This document shows positions 35,539 to 43,669 of a stretch of DNA of 64,000 bases, one piece after another; within the stretch, counting starts at the first letter, position 1; every line of letters starts with the position of its first letter. Below the pieces are notes generated by a model. It was not told the origin of the DNA, searched no databases, and saw only the letters and a program-made list of their open reading frames with translations. This DNA is from DATGZX01 sp035296965 (lineage in GTDB: Bacteria; Planctomycetota; Planctomycetia; Gemmatales; Gemmataceae). A program made the position numbers and the translations under genes. The stretch spans positions 1 to 64,000 of the forward strand of contig DATGZX010000298.1 in the NCBI GenBank assembly GCA_035296965.1, read 5' to 3'.

Positions 35539-36980
35539 CCTTCCTCGGAACCCTGAAAAACCGCAAAACTGGCGTGTTTTTCAGGGTTTTTTGGTTGCGT
35601 CTTAATTCCCTTTTCCGTCTCAACTTGTCTCCCAAGATCGCACCCAGACTCCGTGTCTGGGCCAAGGTTTGGGCCAAGGTTTTTTTTCGCTTGCGCGGCC
35701 GGGGGGCGTGCGCCCTCGGTTCCCGTGGCGGCCAGGGCCTTGTCTTCCCGGCCGGTCGGAATTGTCGGCGGCAAGGCGTCGACGGCCGCGGTCAGGTCGA
35801 ATAGCCCAGCATGGGCATAGCGTCCCAAGGTCAGGGTAACGGTTGAATGCCGGGCCAGGGTTTGTGCTGTCTTAGGTGATGCTCCGGTTTGAACCAGGCG
35901 GCTTATATACGTGTGCCGGAACGCGTGGAAGTCGATTACACGGTCTGAACTATCGCGGTAAACCAGGAAGCCACCTTGGGCCATTGCATCGCGTTGGCGG
36001 GCATCGTGTAACGATTGCAGCCGGGCACTGCGGGCGGCCTCAAGATCGCGGCGAAGCATTTTGGCCGCTCTCTCGGGCCAGGTTCCCGGCCAAACCGAAG
36101 AGCCGGCCGGCTTCTCGGCCAGGTAGCCGCGCAACATTTCGGCTAGGTCCGCGGCTATCGGCTGGACCGCTTGCTTGCGGTTCTTCGCATAGGCGGCCTC
36201 TACACTCACAACCGGCGGGGTCGCTTCCAGGTCGAAAGCTTCCGGGGTCAAACTGGCCAACTCCGAAACCCGGAAACCCGTGCCGGCGGCCGTCGCATAC
36301 AGGGCAAAGCGATCGCGCCCGCTCAAGTCACGGAATGCCCGGCGGCTGTTTAAGGTCGTTTCGAGCAACCATTGCAACTCTTCGGGCGTAAAGTCCCGGC
36401 GGGCATGGCGAATGTCCGTGGCCGCGTTCGCAAGTTTGGACATGCCGGCCAGCTGGTCCGTCGCAATTCGCCGATCTTTCCAAAGCCAGCGCGTGAAGCT
36501 TTTCAGGGCCACAAGGTAGTAATTCGCCGTCGCGATGCTCTTGCCTTGCGTCCGAATATCGTGAAGGAAACCGACAATGGCCGATGGCTGAAAGTCAGCC
36601 GCGCGGACGAAACGGCAGGCGTCCAAGCAGGCTTGAATCCGGGAATTCGTCAAGTCCACGTGCGGAAGGACGTTCCCCTTGGCAACCATGTACGCGCGGA
36701 AATCGGCCAGATGTTCGGCCAGCGGTGTCTTGGCGTGAACGTCCGTTGCATCGACGACGCCAGAGTCAACGCGAATCCCGCGGCGTTCTAGCTCGGCGGC
36801 CTTAGTTTCGGTTGCTTTCTTGTCGCGATGGCCCTTAACTTTGTGCCGTTCGCCGTCCGGGGTGTAGTAGCGGATATGCCAGGTTTTTGACTTGCGGCGG
36901 ACCGCTCCAGGAAACCCGCTTCGCACGCGCTTGCCGGTTGCGGGGTCAACGTAGTAGACAGGTCGAAAAACTTCGGCCAT
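35484..36980 (-). CDS. tyrosine integrase of the tRNA-His element
   Basis: The start at 36980 follows AAGGAAGG. The 498-residue protein has an N-terminal arm-binding-like domain (about 15-60), a core-binding domain (about 85-185) and a catalytic domain with Arg237 (TGFRVSEL), Lys267-269, His352 and Arg355 (HAFRH), His378 and Tyr388 (LGRYAH). After residue 410 it becomes low-complexity. Its last 16 codons (from about 483) are antisense to the tRNA-His att core, and it stops at 35484, within the tRNA. In the predicted circle it would instead continue into the frame at 42001-42212, giving 566 residues. Confidence 0.93.
   Translation of the reverse strand: MAEVFRPVYYVDPATGKRVRSGFPGAVRRKSKTWHIRYYTPDGERHKVKGHRDKKATETKAAELERRGIRVDSGVVDATDVHAKTPLAEHLADFRAYMVAKGNVLPHVDLTNSRIQACLDACRFVRAADFQPSAIVGFLHDIRTQGKSIATANYYLVALKSFTRWLWKDRRIATDQLAGMSKLANAATDIRHARRDFTPEELQWLLETTLNSRRAFRDLSGRDRFALYATAAGTGFRVSELASLTPEAFDLEATPPVVSVEAAYAKNRKQAVQPIAADLAEMLRGYLAEKPAGSSVWPGTWPERAAKMLRRDLEAARSARLQSLHDARQRDAMAQGGFLVYRDSSDRVIDFHAFRHTYISRLVQTGASPKTAQTLARHSTVTLTLGRYAHAGLFDLTAAVDALPPTIPTGREDKALAATGTEGARPPAAQAKKNLGPNLGPDTESGCDLGRQVETEKGIKTQPKNPEKHASFAVFQGSEEGVSEGIRTPDIQSHSLAL
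35492..35539 (+). repeat. att site (left copy), 48-bp direct repeat
   Basis: The 48 bases from the anticodon stem to the tRNA 3' end are identical to 42213-42260. One flanking base on each side differs, so 48 bp is the exact extent. This copy completes the functional tRNA-His. Confidence 0.95.
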
Positions 36981-37054
36981 CGGCGGCCTTCCTTTCTTGC
37001 ACGGCCGGCCGGCGCCCGGGGTGCAAGTCCCGAGCAACCGGACCGGCCAAAGGA

Positions 37055-37759
37055 TTACGCGATTACGCTTGCTCTCTCCAGAACGCGGGAAACTTGCACT
37101 TGATTCCACGGCTTGCCGCGGCGGGTAGTGTGTCCCTCGGCGTTCAGTTTGTCGGCAATCGAACGCAAGGAAAGCCCCTCGGCCTTCCAGCCGTCCAGCT
37201 TTGGCAAAAGATCGGCATAGGCTTCCTCGGCCGCTTTCGTCCGGGCTTTGGCGGCGGCAACGGTGCCGATCTTGGCGCCGGCCAGGCGGGCCTCTTCGTG
37301 GCCTTGCCAGTGGCCAGGGCGGGCCGATCCAAGTTTCATCCCGCGTGCCTTGGCAGCGGCCAAGGCGGCTTTCGTCCGGTCGCTAATCGCCTTGGCCTCG
37401 GCCTCGGCGACGGCGGCCAGAATGTGCAGGGTCAAGCGGTTGGCGGCCGGATTGTCGCAAGCAGTGAATTCAACCCCGCTATTCATCACCTTGGCCAGGA
37501 ATTCCACGTTGCGGGCCAGGCGGTCCAGCTTGGCCACTACGAGCGGGCTCTTGCTCCGCTTGCCATGACTGAGCGCCCGGTTTAGTTGCGGCCGGTCTGC
37601 AAGCTTGCCGGTTTCAACCTCGGTGTACCATGCGCCAACTCGGGCGCCGATATGCCGAGCATAGGCTTCCACTGCAGCCTTTTGCCCTTCAAGACCCAAC
37701 CCTGACTCACCTTGCTTCTTTGTGCTCACTCGCAAGTAGCCGATGATTTCCGTTGCCAT
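37055..37759 (-). CDS. serine recombinase (resolvase/invertase family)
   Basis: The 234-residue protein has the resolvase N-terminal domain with YLRVSTKKQ (nucleophile Ser12), GLEGQ, and VVAKLDRLARN, plus the helix ASDRT-like AISDRTKAALAAAKARG. Its C-terminal part LSLRSIADKLNAEGHTTRRG is a recombinase helix-turn-helix. AAGGGGTGGATC precedes the ATG. It lies 74 bp upstream of the integrase. A small serine recombinase in an element that already has a tyrosine integrase may resolve dimers or act on another site; this is inference. Confidence 0.9.
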   Translation of the reverse strand: MATEIIGYLRVSTKKQGESGLGLEGQKAAVEAYARHIGARVGAWYTEVETGKLADRPQLNRALSHGKRSKSPLVVAKLDRLARNVEFLAKVMNSGVEFTACDNPAANRLTLHILAAVAEAEAKAISDRTKAALAAAKARGMKLGSARPGHWQGHEEARLAGAKIGTVAAAKARTKAAEEAYADLLPKLDGWKAEGLSLRSIADKLNAEGHTTRRGKPWNQVQVSRVLERASVIA

Positions 37760-37834
37760 GATCCACCCCTTGTAAGTCGTTTTCAGCTAACAAGGAGAAT
37801 GTAACATTATCCTTAACGAACGTCAAGGGTAGAG

Positions 37835-38047
37835 TTACATATTCTTTGACCCTTTTCCCGGCTTCAAGCGGAGCAATCTTTCTAGGGCTTCGGCACGTTC
37901 GCGGGCTTTTTGGCGGTTGGCCTTTGAGACCTTTGCATCCTCGGCAACGGATCGGTGCAAGGCGATGATTTCCCTTTGATCCGCCTTGGGTAGTAAGGCC
38001 AGGCGCTCGGCCTCTTCGCGGTGCTCCTGTTCCCGTTTATCGCTCAT
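37835..38047 (-). CDS. small charged element protein, unknown
   Basis: This 70-residue protein is very rich in Glu, Arg, Lys and Ala (SDKREQEHREEAERLALLPK onward) and probably a single long helix. No family is recognised. The ATG overlaps the stop of the upstream gene by four bases (38044-38047), which supports it as a real translated gene. A longer frame to 38119 is unlikely. Confidence 0.55.
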   Translation of the reverse strand: MSDKREQEHREEAERLALLPKADQREIIALHRSVAEDAKVSKANRQKARERAEALERLLRLKPGKGSKNM

Positions 38048-38460
38048 TGTTCGCTTCCCAAAGTGTCTTGCTCTGGTTCGCCGCAGAATTCCTCGAAAGA
38101 TCGATTGGCCCAGTCCCATTCGCGCCAGTGCAGAAGGAGAAAGGCCCAGTGTGATGCCATGCTCTCGGCCAAGGTCACGAGAACCATACCGTCGGTGGTT
38201 CGTCCGGCCACTTGATCGGCGGCCACGTCTTGCAGGGTTCCCGCATCCTCACCCAACACGTAGCGCGTTAGCCAATCGCGGGCCCGTGCGTCGCCGTCCT
38301 TGGCTTGTGCTAGGGCCTTCTGGCAGACTTCCCGCCAATCAGCCAACGTCACAGTTTCCCCAAGGGCGGCCAGGTAATCGCGTTCGATCGCGCGTCGCGG
38401 CCGGCCAGGTCCGCCGGTGTTGCCCACGGCAAAGGTGCCATCGCCATTTCGTCCGCTCAT
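38044..38460 (-). CDS. DUF5681-like element protein
   Basis: The start at 38460 gives 138 residues beginning MSGRNGDGTFAVGNTGGPGR, the NGxFxxGNxGxPGRPR motif of DUF5681-type phage and island proteins. The rest is helical with WREVCQKALAQAKDGDARAR. The role is unknown; the motif is common next to phage packaging or replication genes. It is coupled by a four-base overlap to the small charged protein. An earlier ATG at 38523 is possible. Confidence 0.65.
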   Translation of the reverse strand: MSGRNGDGTFAVGNTGGPGRPRRAIERDYLAALGETVTLADWREVCQKALAQAKDGDARARDWLTRYVLGEDAGTLQDVAADQVAGRTTDGMVLVTLAESMASHWAFLLLHWREWDWANRSFEEFCGEPEQDTLGSEQ

Positions 38461-38562
38461 GCCGTTTTCCCGCCGTCTAAACGGCCCTTTTCCTTGACTG
38501 TCAAAAAACTGGCCGAAACCCATCCTTTGCCAACGAATTGCATTATCGTGTTTCTGCCGGAA

Positions 38563-39741
38563 CTAGGGCAAGTACCGATACTCGTTAGCTTTCATGGCCC
38601 GTTGGCTTCCCTGGCTCACCAACTCTAAGACCCCCTCGACGCAGAGCAACCGGAGCCAACGCCATGCGGTAGTGTACTCGACTCCAAGGAGTCGGCCGCA
38701 AGTCCTGCAATCGAGAAAAAAGGCGTTCGTGCCGGCCAGGCGTTGTAGCTCACGACAAAGCCCAATAAGTTGCCGAACTCTGGGATCGGGGTAGCGCAAG
38801 GCGACGGCCGGGGGCGTGGAACGTGCAGCTCGCGTCAACAGTTGCGCCAAGGGCCCATCCCCAGCCGGGAATTTCACGGCATCCCATGCCCGGTAAAAGT
38901 CGATGAGCGAGTCTTCCAGCGGTTTGGTCCCGATGAGCGGTAGCGCCAGCTTGTGCCACTGTTCGACATACGGGCGTAACTGGCCGGGTTTGGCATGCTC
39001 AAGATGCGGCAGCGCCTTCAATTCGCGGGCGAACTCGAAAAGCCTTCGATTCCGCTCACCAAGACGGACGGGCAAGGTTCTTTTTATTGCATCTGCAACA
39101 CAGTCAGCGCAGTCATTAGTCGCCGCGGCCTGTCGCTTCAGTCCCTCTACCTCAGTAATGGCAGAGTCATCTGAGTGTTCTGAGTCTACTGCGCTGTCTG
39201 TGTTGCACGGAGTGCAAAGTCCAGCGTCGAGGGGATCGATTACTGGCAATGGTCCACTGGGCAAGGGTATGGTCCACTCATAGAGACACCCCGTCGGGTG
39301 TCGAGAGGGGGGAAGTAAGCAGTAGTGAGCGGAGTCACCACGATATTCGCCGTCAGCCAACTTGTGGAACTCTTCGGGCCCGCGGAAGTAGACATGGTAG
39401 CCGCGCCCTGTCTTCACAGTTGGAAGGAGTTTGGCCAATTCCGGGTGAGCACTCCCCCAACGAAGGTAAGAAGCATTGATGTCAAAGTCTCGAATAGCCA
39501 GGCCGCCGGAAATGGGGCCAGTGATGACGGCGATTCCCAGCGCCCGTGGGTTCGAAAACAACTGACGTAGCGTGTCCTCATCAGCTGGCTCTGTTTGAAA
39601 CCGTTTCCAACGGCATGTTGCAAGTTTTTTGTTGTCCGTCGGAATTACGGACCATCCCCTTTGTTGGTACTCCAAGGCGGTGTCAAGTAATGGTGAATTG
39701 CGAGCGCGGTTGTGCTTTGGGCCCTGCCCTCTTATACTCAC
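38563..39741 (-). CDS. bifunctional DNA primase/polymerase (prim-pol family)
   Basis: The product of about 392 residues has the prim-pol signatures: an N-terminal DTALEYQQRGWSVIPTDNKK, the metal site LAIRDFDINASYLRW, GRGYHVYFRGPEEFH, and HYCLLPPSRHPTG. The C-terminal part has a helix-turn-helix-like segment (RTCGRLLGVEYTTAWRWLRL). It should prime or replicate the element's own DNA. The start is uncertain: the frame extends to an ATG at 39837 inside a tRNA-like element, so I place it at the GTG at 39741, with no strong ribosome binding site. Confidence 0.82.
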   Translation of the reverse strand: MSIRGQGPKHNRARNSPLLDTALEYQQRGWSVIPTDNKKLATCRWKRFQTEPADEDTLRQLFSNPRALGIAVITGPISGGLAIRDFDINASYLRWGSAHPELAKLLPTVKTGRGYHVYFRGPEEFHKLADGEYRGDSAHYCLLPPSRHPTGCLYEWTIPLPSGPLPVIDPLDAGLCTPCNTDSAVDSEHSDDSAITEVEGLKRQAAATNDCADCVADAIKRTLPVRLGERNRRLFEFARELKALPHLEHAKPGQLRPYVEQWHKLALPLIGTKPLEDSLIDFYRAWDAVKFPAGDGPLAQLLTRAARSTPPAVALRYPDPRVRQLIGLCRELQRLAGTNAFFLDCRTCGRLLGVEYTTAWRWLRLLCVEGVLELVSQGSQRAMKANEYRYLP

Positions 39742-39761
39742 GCTTAGGACTCCTGAAAGCT

Positions 39762-39835
39762 GGCCCCCTGCCGGGCTTCCAACCCGGTCCTCCCGATTAC
39801 GAGTCGGGCGTGCGAGCCAGTACACTACAGGGGGC
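39762..39835 (-). tRNA. tRNA-Thr-like element (anticodon CGT), atypical
   Basis: The minus strand folds as a cloverleaf. The anticodon loop CTCGTAA sits between CCCGA and TCGGG, giving CGT. The D-arm has GTG/CAC with a GG-bearing loop and the T-stem is CCGGG/CCCGG. Two features are abnormal: the T-loop is TTGGAAG instead of TTCGAAN, and the acceptor is best paired as eight bases (GCCCCCTG with CAGGGGGC) rather than seven. It sits just upstream of the prim-pol gene. It may be a functional tRNA, a decayed copy, or a tRNA-derived element. Confidence 0.55.
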
Positions 39836-39884
39836 ATGCACTCCGCGGCCGGCTCACTTGGGCCGGCCGCCGCTTCACTCCATT

Positions 39885-40139
39885 TCAGATAACTGCCTTT
39901 GCGAATCGTCTATTGGTCTGCTCTCGGATTGCCTGCCAGGTCCGGGCGTCCGGCGCACCGGACTTGACCCAAGCGAGTAGCTCTTCACGGTCAAAGCGGA
40001 GCGCCCGGCCCAATCGGATCGGCCGAGGTCCCCATTTGCCCGCCGCTCGCAGGCGGTGCAAATGTGCGCGTGAGATGCCGAGCATTCTGGCGGCTTCGGT
40101 ATCGGGCACGAGCAATGGAGCGGGCAGGCTACTCGACAT
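39885..40139 (-). CDS. excisionase-like helix-turn-helix protein
   Basis: The 84-residue protein has a MerR/AlpA-type winged helix: LLVPDTEAARMLGISRAHLH (helices 1-2), RLRAAGKWGPRPIRLGRALR (recognition turn and wing), then FDREELLAWVKSG. This is the HTH_17/AlpA layout of Xis proteins and DNA-binding factors that direct excision. A GGGAGG site precedes the ATG. The longer upstream frame to 40439 is not supported. It overlaps the previous small gene by 11 bp. Confidence 0.8.
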   Translation of the reverse strand: MSSSLPAPLLVPDTEAARMLGISRAHLHRLRAAGKWGPRPIRLGRALRFDREELLAWVKSGAPDARTWQAIREQTNRRFAKAVI

Positions 40140-40311
40140 GGGCGGCCTCCCGACCTTGACTGCATTTGCTCTTGGCCTTTCGCTCGGCAACTCTGAGCAG
40201 AATCCGTAGTAGCGCAGCCTGACGAAGTGATTCCGCCAGCCAATGACGCACGGTTCCAGGATCTGGGATCTGGTCGAGAAGTGCTGCGGGTGTGGGTTGT
40301 CGATCCGGCAT
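40129..40311 (-). CDS. small helical element protein, unknown
   Basis: The 60-residue product (DQIPDPGTVRHWLAESLRQA, then ALLRILLRVAERKA) is mostly helical and positively charged at its end. It starts at an ATG at 40311 and overlaps the excisionase-like gene by 11 bp, which suggests coupled translation. Similar short proteins are common in planctomycete islands, but I know of no function. Confidence 0.6.
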   Translation of the reverse strand: MPDRQPTPAALLDQIPDPGTVRHWLAESLRQAALLRILLRVAERKAKSKCSQGREAAHVE

Positions 40312-40390
40312 TGTTTTGGTCCTCCGAGGTACGGACCAACTATGCCAGCGCAGAATCTCAGGGCGTTTACAGGTCGCTTACTTGAAGGGA

Positions 40391-41086
40391 TTACCGTGGG
40401 ATTTTGTGGACGTGATATTGCTTCGTTGCCAATCGCCAAGGAAAGTCATTGGGCATCGCGTTGTTAAATCGGTTCACGGCCGTGGCGATTGCTGACTCGC
40501 TAACAGGGTCCGGCCACGGTTTCCCCGGCCCTTGCAACTCTTCATAGCTCGCGGAGTCGCGAGCCCAGAAGTAATTCAATAGCTGCCAAGGCAACCTCGA
40601 TTTGGCAGAACCGATTTGAAGCCTGTCGGTTTTCCACCTGAGCCAGTGTGGGGGCTCGGGTCCGTCGGGTTTGTCGTTGACCACCGATGCACGAAGGTTT
40701 TGAAGGTTTTGAAGATCGATAGCTTGGTTGCTGAGCGTGCGCAGTGCTCCGCGCAAGGCCGTCTTACTTCGACGGCCAGGGCGGGGCAAGATTCGCTGGT
40801 CTATGAGGGGCGCGGTCAAAATACGCGCTTTATCCAAATTCCTGAGTAGCCTTATCAGCCAGGGTAATGCTGCTTGCATGCCAGCCGCTTCAATCAGTTC
40901 CCGAGTATACTGGTAAACGCCCTCCATTTGATTCCAGAGTTGAACCCTATCTTCAGCCGTTCTTACTTCGGGAATCCCAGACCATATGAGCGCGCCTTCA
41001 GCCGCATCGAGAAAAGTGCCAAGCGCGATGCGTAGTTTAAAAAGATCTAGTTTCGGAGGTATTTCGTAGGCAGACACGCTTTGCAC
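40391..41086 (-). CDS. element-encoded protein of unknown function
   Basis: I do not recognise a named family. The 231-residue product is mostly helical, with EDRVQLWNQMEGVYQYTREL in the first half and LPWQLLNYFWARDSASYEEL followed by SESAIATAVNRFNNAMP near the end; the latter looks like a winged-helix or helix-turn-helix-like end. It precedes the 60-residue gene and the excisionase on the same strand, so it may regulate or assist the element. Its function is unknown. Confidence 0.55.
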   Translation of the reverse strand: MQSVSAYEIPPKLDLFKLRIALGTFLDAAEGALIWSGIPEVRTAEDRVQLWNQMEGVYQYTRELIEAAGMQAALPWLIRLLRNLDKARILTAPLIDQRILPRPGRRSKTALRGALRTLSNQAIDLQNLQNLRASVVNDKPDGPEPPHWLRWKTDRLQIGSAKSRLPWQLLNYFWARDSASYEELQGPGKPWPDPVSESAIATAVNRFNNAMPNDFPWRLATKQYHVHKIPR

Positions 41087-41101
41087 TCACTAACCGGGCC
41101 A

Positions 41102-41145
41102 GTCGGCAGGCCGCACCGTGAGTGCCGAGTGCTGGACCTGCCGAC
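41102..41145. repeat. hairpin upstream of element genes
   Basis: GTCGGCAGG at 41102-41110 is repeated inverted as CCTGCCGAC at 41137-41145 around a 26-base loop. It lies between the divergent 41086 and 41300 genes and could be an operator or a cryptic terminator. Confidence 0.35.
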
Positions 41146-41299
41146 CGCTTTCAGCCATCTGCCTGGCCGGACCGATGGCTACCCTTGTTCGTTATTCTAT
41201 CCAGGGGCCAGCGCCACCCCAGCGAATTGTCTTTACCGGCTCCCCTAGCGACTCTAATAATGACGTCTGCCCCATTCGACCCGATTTGGGAGGTTGGCG

Positions 41300-41995
41300 A
41301 TGCGCCTGAAGTGCCAGAAATGCGGATCCCGGCTCGTGGTCCCCGAGGAAAAGGCTCACCTAGGAATCAACTGCCCTGACTGCGGCGCTAGCCTCTCGCC
41401 GGGCCCAGCCACAATCCAATTAAGCCGTCGATCCGGCCCACTTGTTCTGGTAATGACCGCGCTGATTTCGTTCGCAGCGGGGATGGTGTTCGTCCTTGTT
41501 CTCATCCAAGCTCGAGACTTCAGGGCAAAGACGGTCACTCAGCCCTCACCCGCCGCGCCGCCAGCTGTTGAAGAAATGGCAGAGAACGCCGGCCTAAAGG
41601 ATGAGAAGCCAGACTTAGTAACACCAGCCAATATGCTCTGGCGGTTCTATGAAAATGCCGTCATCGGCGACACGCAATACAAGGGAAAGCTGATTCAAAC
41701 CTATCAGGCAGCGAACGGGATTGAAGGAGACGGGCACGGTGGTTACGTTCTTTGCCTCCAGACCATGCAGGTCGGTTTGGCGCCTGGGCGATTAGAGTAC
41801 GGCGTTGTTTGCCATATTGATGCAAACGACAAAGCCGAGTTTACCAAAGTCGCCAAAGGGTTCGACGTGACGGTTATTGGTCGTTGCGTCGGTAGGAAGG
41901 AGGATCGGACCAAGTTTGGCGGGTATGTGGTAGTACTTGAGCATTGCCGCTATTCACCCGAACAGCTTCACCTTGAAAGTGCGCCTCGCCGTTGA
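41300..41995 (+). CDS. zinc-ribbon membrane protein with tRNA_anti-like OB-fold domain
   Basis: The start at 41300 follows GGGAGGTTGGC. The 231-residue protein has an N-terminal zinc ribbon (CQKC and CPDC), one membrane segment at about 49-68 (LVMTALISFAAGMVFVLVLI), and an exported domain starting NMLWRFYENAVIGDTQYKGK and ending VTVIGRCVGRK, which resembles tRNA_anti-like OB-fold domains. It lies at the element's right end on the plus strand, so it may be cargo. The function is unknown; the layout recalls the larger zinc-ribbon/HEAT protein at 48191. Confidence 0.75.
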   Translation: MRLKCQKCGSRLVVPEEKAHLGINCPDCGASLSPGPATIQLSRRSGPLVLVMTALISFAAGMVFVLVLIQARDFRAKTVTQPSPAAPPAVEEMAENAGLKDEKPDLVTPANMLWRFYENAVIGDTQYKGKLIQTYQAANGIEGDGHGGYVLCLQTMQVGLAPGRLEYGVVCHIDANDKAEFTKVAKGFDVTVIGRCVGRKEDRTKFGGYVVVLEHCRYSPEQLHLESAPRR

Positions 41996-42000
41996 GCATT

Positions 42001-42258
42001 CTAACCAAACTTGACCGTGCTGTTGTTCGGGGCCATTGCTTCTGCCAGGGCCAAAATTGCGGCGCGGACGTTTGCGGGCAGGCTCGGCCAGGCGTCCATC
42101 AGCCAAGCCAAGTCGGAGTCATCTTGCGAATCACGGGCCAAGGTTTGGGCCAAGGGTTTGGGGCCGTTCTCCTTAACCTGATTGCTGGCTCTGGCTTTCC
42201 GGCTGGTGACCTCCAGACTGTGGCTCTGGATGTCGGGGGTTCGAATCCCCTCGCTCAC
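42001..42258 (-). other. detached integrase C-terminal frame at attR
   Basis: The frame begins inside the right att core (the GTG at 42258 would be its first codon) and encodes SEGIRTPDIQSHSL, the same codons as the integrase 3' end, then 70 residues that differ from it. The tail (EVTSRKARASN, and later DLAWLMDAWPSLPANVRAAI) has the helical end common in planctomycete integrases. Phase matches the integrase exactly: the 6721-bp distance between the cores fits the frame shift between the two ORFs. Without excision it has no own ribosome binding site, so it is probably not expressed now. Confidence 0.7.
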
Positions 42259-42260
42259 CC
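42213..42260 (+). repeat. att site (right copy), 48-bp direct repeat
   Basis: Identical to 35492-35539, it is a fragment of the tRNA-His 3' half with no 5' part, so it marks the element's right end. The element from left to right core is about 6.7 kb. Confidence 0.95.
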
Positions 42261-42478
42261 TCGTCTCTTGCTGTTCTTGGATCCTCTACCCTGCCGCGAC
42301 GCAGCCTCTATACACGATAGATTGCATCTGACAGCACCAGTTCGGGCAGACTGGCGCACGATCAAATCACAGAGCCCGCACAGCCGCCGGATGTTTTGAC
42401 TGTCTTCCAAAATGGGCGTATGCTCTCGATGTCCAAGTCATCATTGCAAGCGTGGCCTTTTGATGAGAGCGGTGCCCC

Positions 42479-42745
42479 GTGAACTTGGCTTCATCGTGCT
42501 ATGAATTAGTTCAGACGGCGCTCATCGCGGCACGCAACACGCAAACTGAAATGATACGTCTCCAGGCCAACCATTTCGACCGCATGGCGGTAAACGATGC
42601 GATCGGCCATCTGGAGCTGGCACTCGAAGAACTGAGCTGCTTTTGCCAGAAAACGCCCAAGGCACCGTGGGACGCGAGGCGCGGGAGGCAAGGCTCGCGC
42701 ATCATCGAAATCAACGGTCCTCCGGATTGCACGACAACTCCCTGA
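42479..42745 (+). CDS. possible small helical protein
   Basis: A GTG-start frame of 88 codons with a plausible helical segment (RMAVNDAIGHLELALEELSC). No ribosome binding site is visible and no family is recognised. It lies just outside the element's right end. It could instead start at the ATG at 42551. Confidence 0.35.
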   Translation: MNLASSCYELVQTALIAARNTQTEMIRLQANHFDRMAVNDAIGHLELALEELSCFCQKTPKAPWDARRGRQGSRIIEINGPPDCTTTP

Positions 42746-42865
42746 GCACGTTTAGCGCCTCCGCTCCTCGGCAAGTTCCTAATCGGGACTGGTCATTCCC
42801 TCCATCCTTTGCTATTCTTCTTCTTTTGCAGGATAAGGGCGTTGCCGATCGGAAAGGGACCACTC

Positions 42866-43099
42866 ATGGGCGCACGGCGGATACGCAGAGAACAACGTCG
42901 AGTTGACATGAAGAACTCGCGATATCGAAACGGGCTTCGCAAGACGAAGGAACGCGCCCGGCGGGATAGCCGCATGCTGGAGACTGTGAAGAAAGGCAAG
43001 CTCCCGTACGCCCCGGTCGTGATGAGCTGGCTCAGCACGAAGTTGGGCAAGCGTTCTGCTTTAATCACGCAGGGTGACGTGGAAACCCTCATGGCCTGA
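42866..43099 (+). CDS. small basic protein, unknown
   Basis: The 77-residue product starts after GGAAAGGGA. It is rich in Arg and Lys in the first half (GARRIRREQRRVDMKNSRYR) and has the segment KGKLPYAPVVMSWLSTKLGK in the second. It may be nucleic-acid binding. I have no family name. It overlaps the convergent zinc-finger-like gene by 11 bp. Confidence 0.55.
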   Translation: MGARRIRREQRRVDMKNSRYRNGLRKTKERARRDSRMLETVKKGKLPYAPVVMSWLSTKLGKRSALITQGDVETLMA

Positions 43100-43478
43100 A
43101 GGAGCCTTCATCAGGTTCTTCAGGAGACTCGCTCCTGCGCCCCGCCGGCAAATGATCCGCGCAATAATGATAGAAACGCGGAAACAGAGGGACGCGTCCC
43201 CACATTCGGTGCCAGCCCCACCCTTCGGCAATTGCCGGTCGGTAACAAAACGTGCAGCGCACCGCCGTGCCGTCCGGCAGGATTGCAGTTTCGCGCAGCC
43301 GGCCTTCTTGATGGGCTTCGACGTCCCCAGGTGAAATGCCCCGCTGGCGCAGCTCATCCTCGATGATGTCCAGGGCTGCTGCCTCCATACCGGCGCGATA
43401 GACGGTGACTCGATCGAGAAGGTCCTCGGTGGTTGCTACACGCACATTCTCTCGAACACGCTTCAGATTTAGCTTCAT
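43089..43478 (-). CDS. small zinc-finger-like protein, unknown function
   Basis: The 129-residue protein has an N-terminal helical half (RENVRVATTEDLLDRVTVYR) and a C-terminal half with CTFC, then RFYHYC and DHLP, which could form a metal site. I do not know its function. It starts at an ATG after AGGATCC-like sequence and converges with the small basic gene. Confidence 0.6.
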   Translation of the reverse strand: MKLNLKRVRENVRVATTEDLLDRVTVYRAGMEAAALDIIEDELRQRGISPGDVEAHQEGRLRETAILPDGTAVRCTFCYRPAIAEGWGWHRMWGRVPLFPRFYHYCADHLPAGRRSESPEEPDEGSFRP

Positions 43479-43669
43479 CTGGATCCTCCTTGTTGGCCAT
43501 GCCGTCGCTCAGGTAGGCATCGGTCTCCCTGTTCATTGTAAATCTATCTCCGCTGGCTCGCACTCGTGTTTCGCTTGATGGCCCGCTTCGTGTTCGGTTA
43601 CACTGCGACGCTTGAGAAATACATGGCCGCCCTGGGCAAAAAGTTTGGAGAAGAGATTACCGTGGAGGA

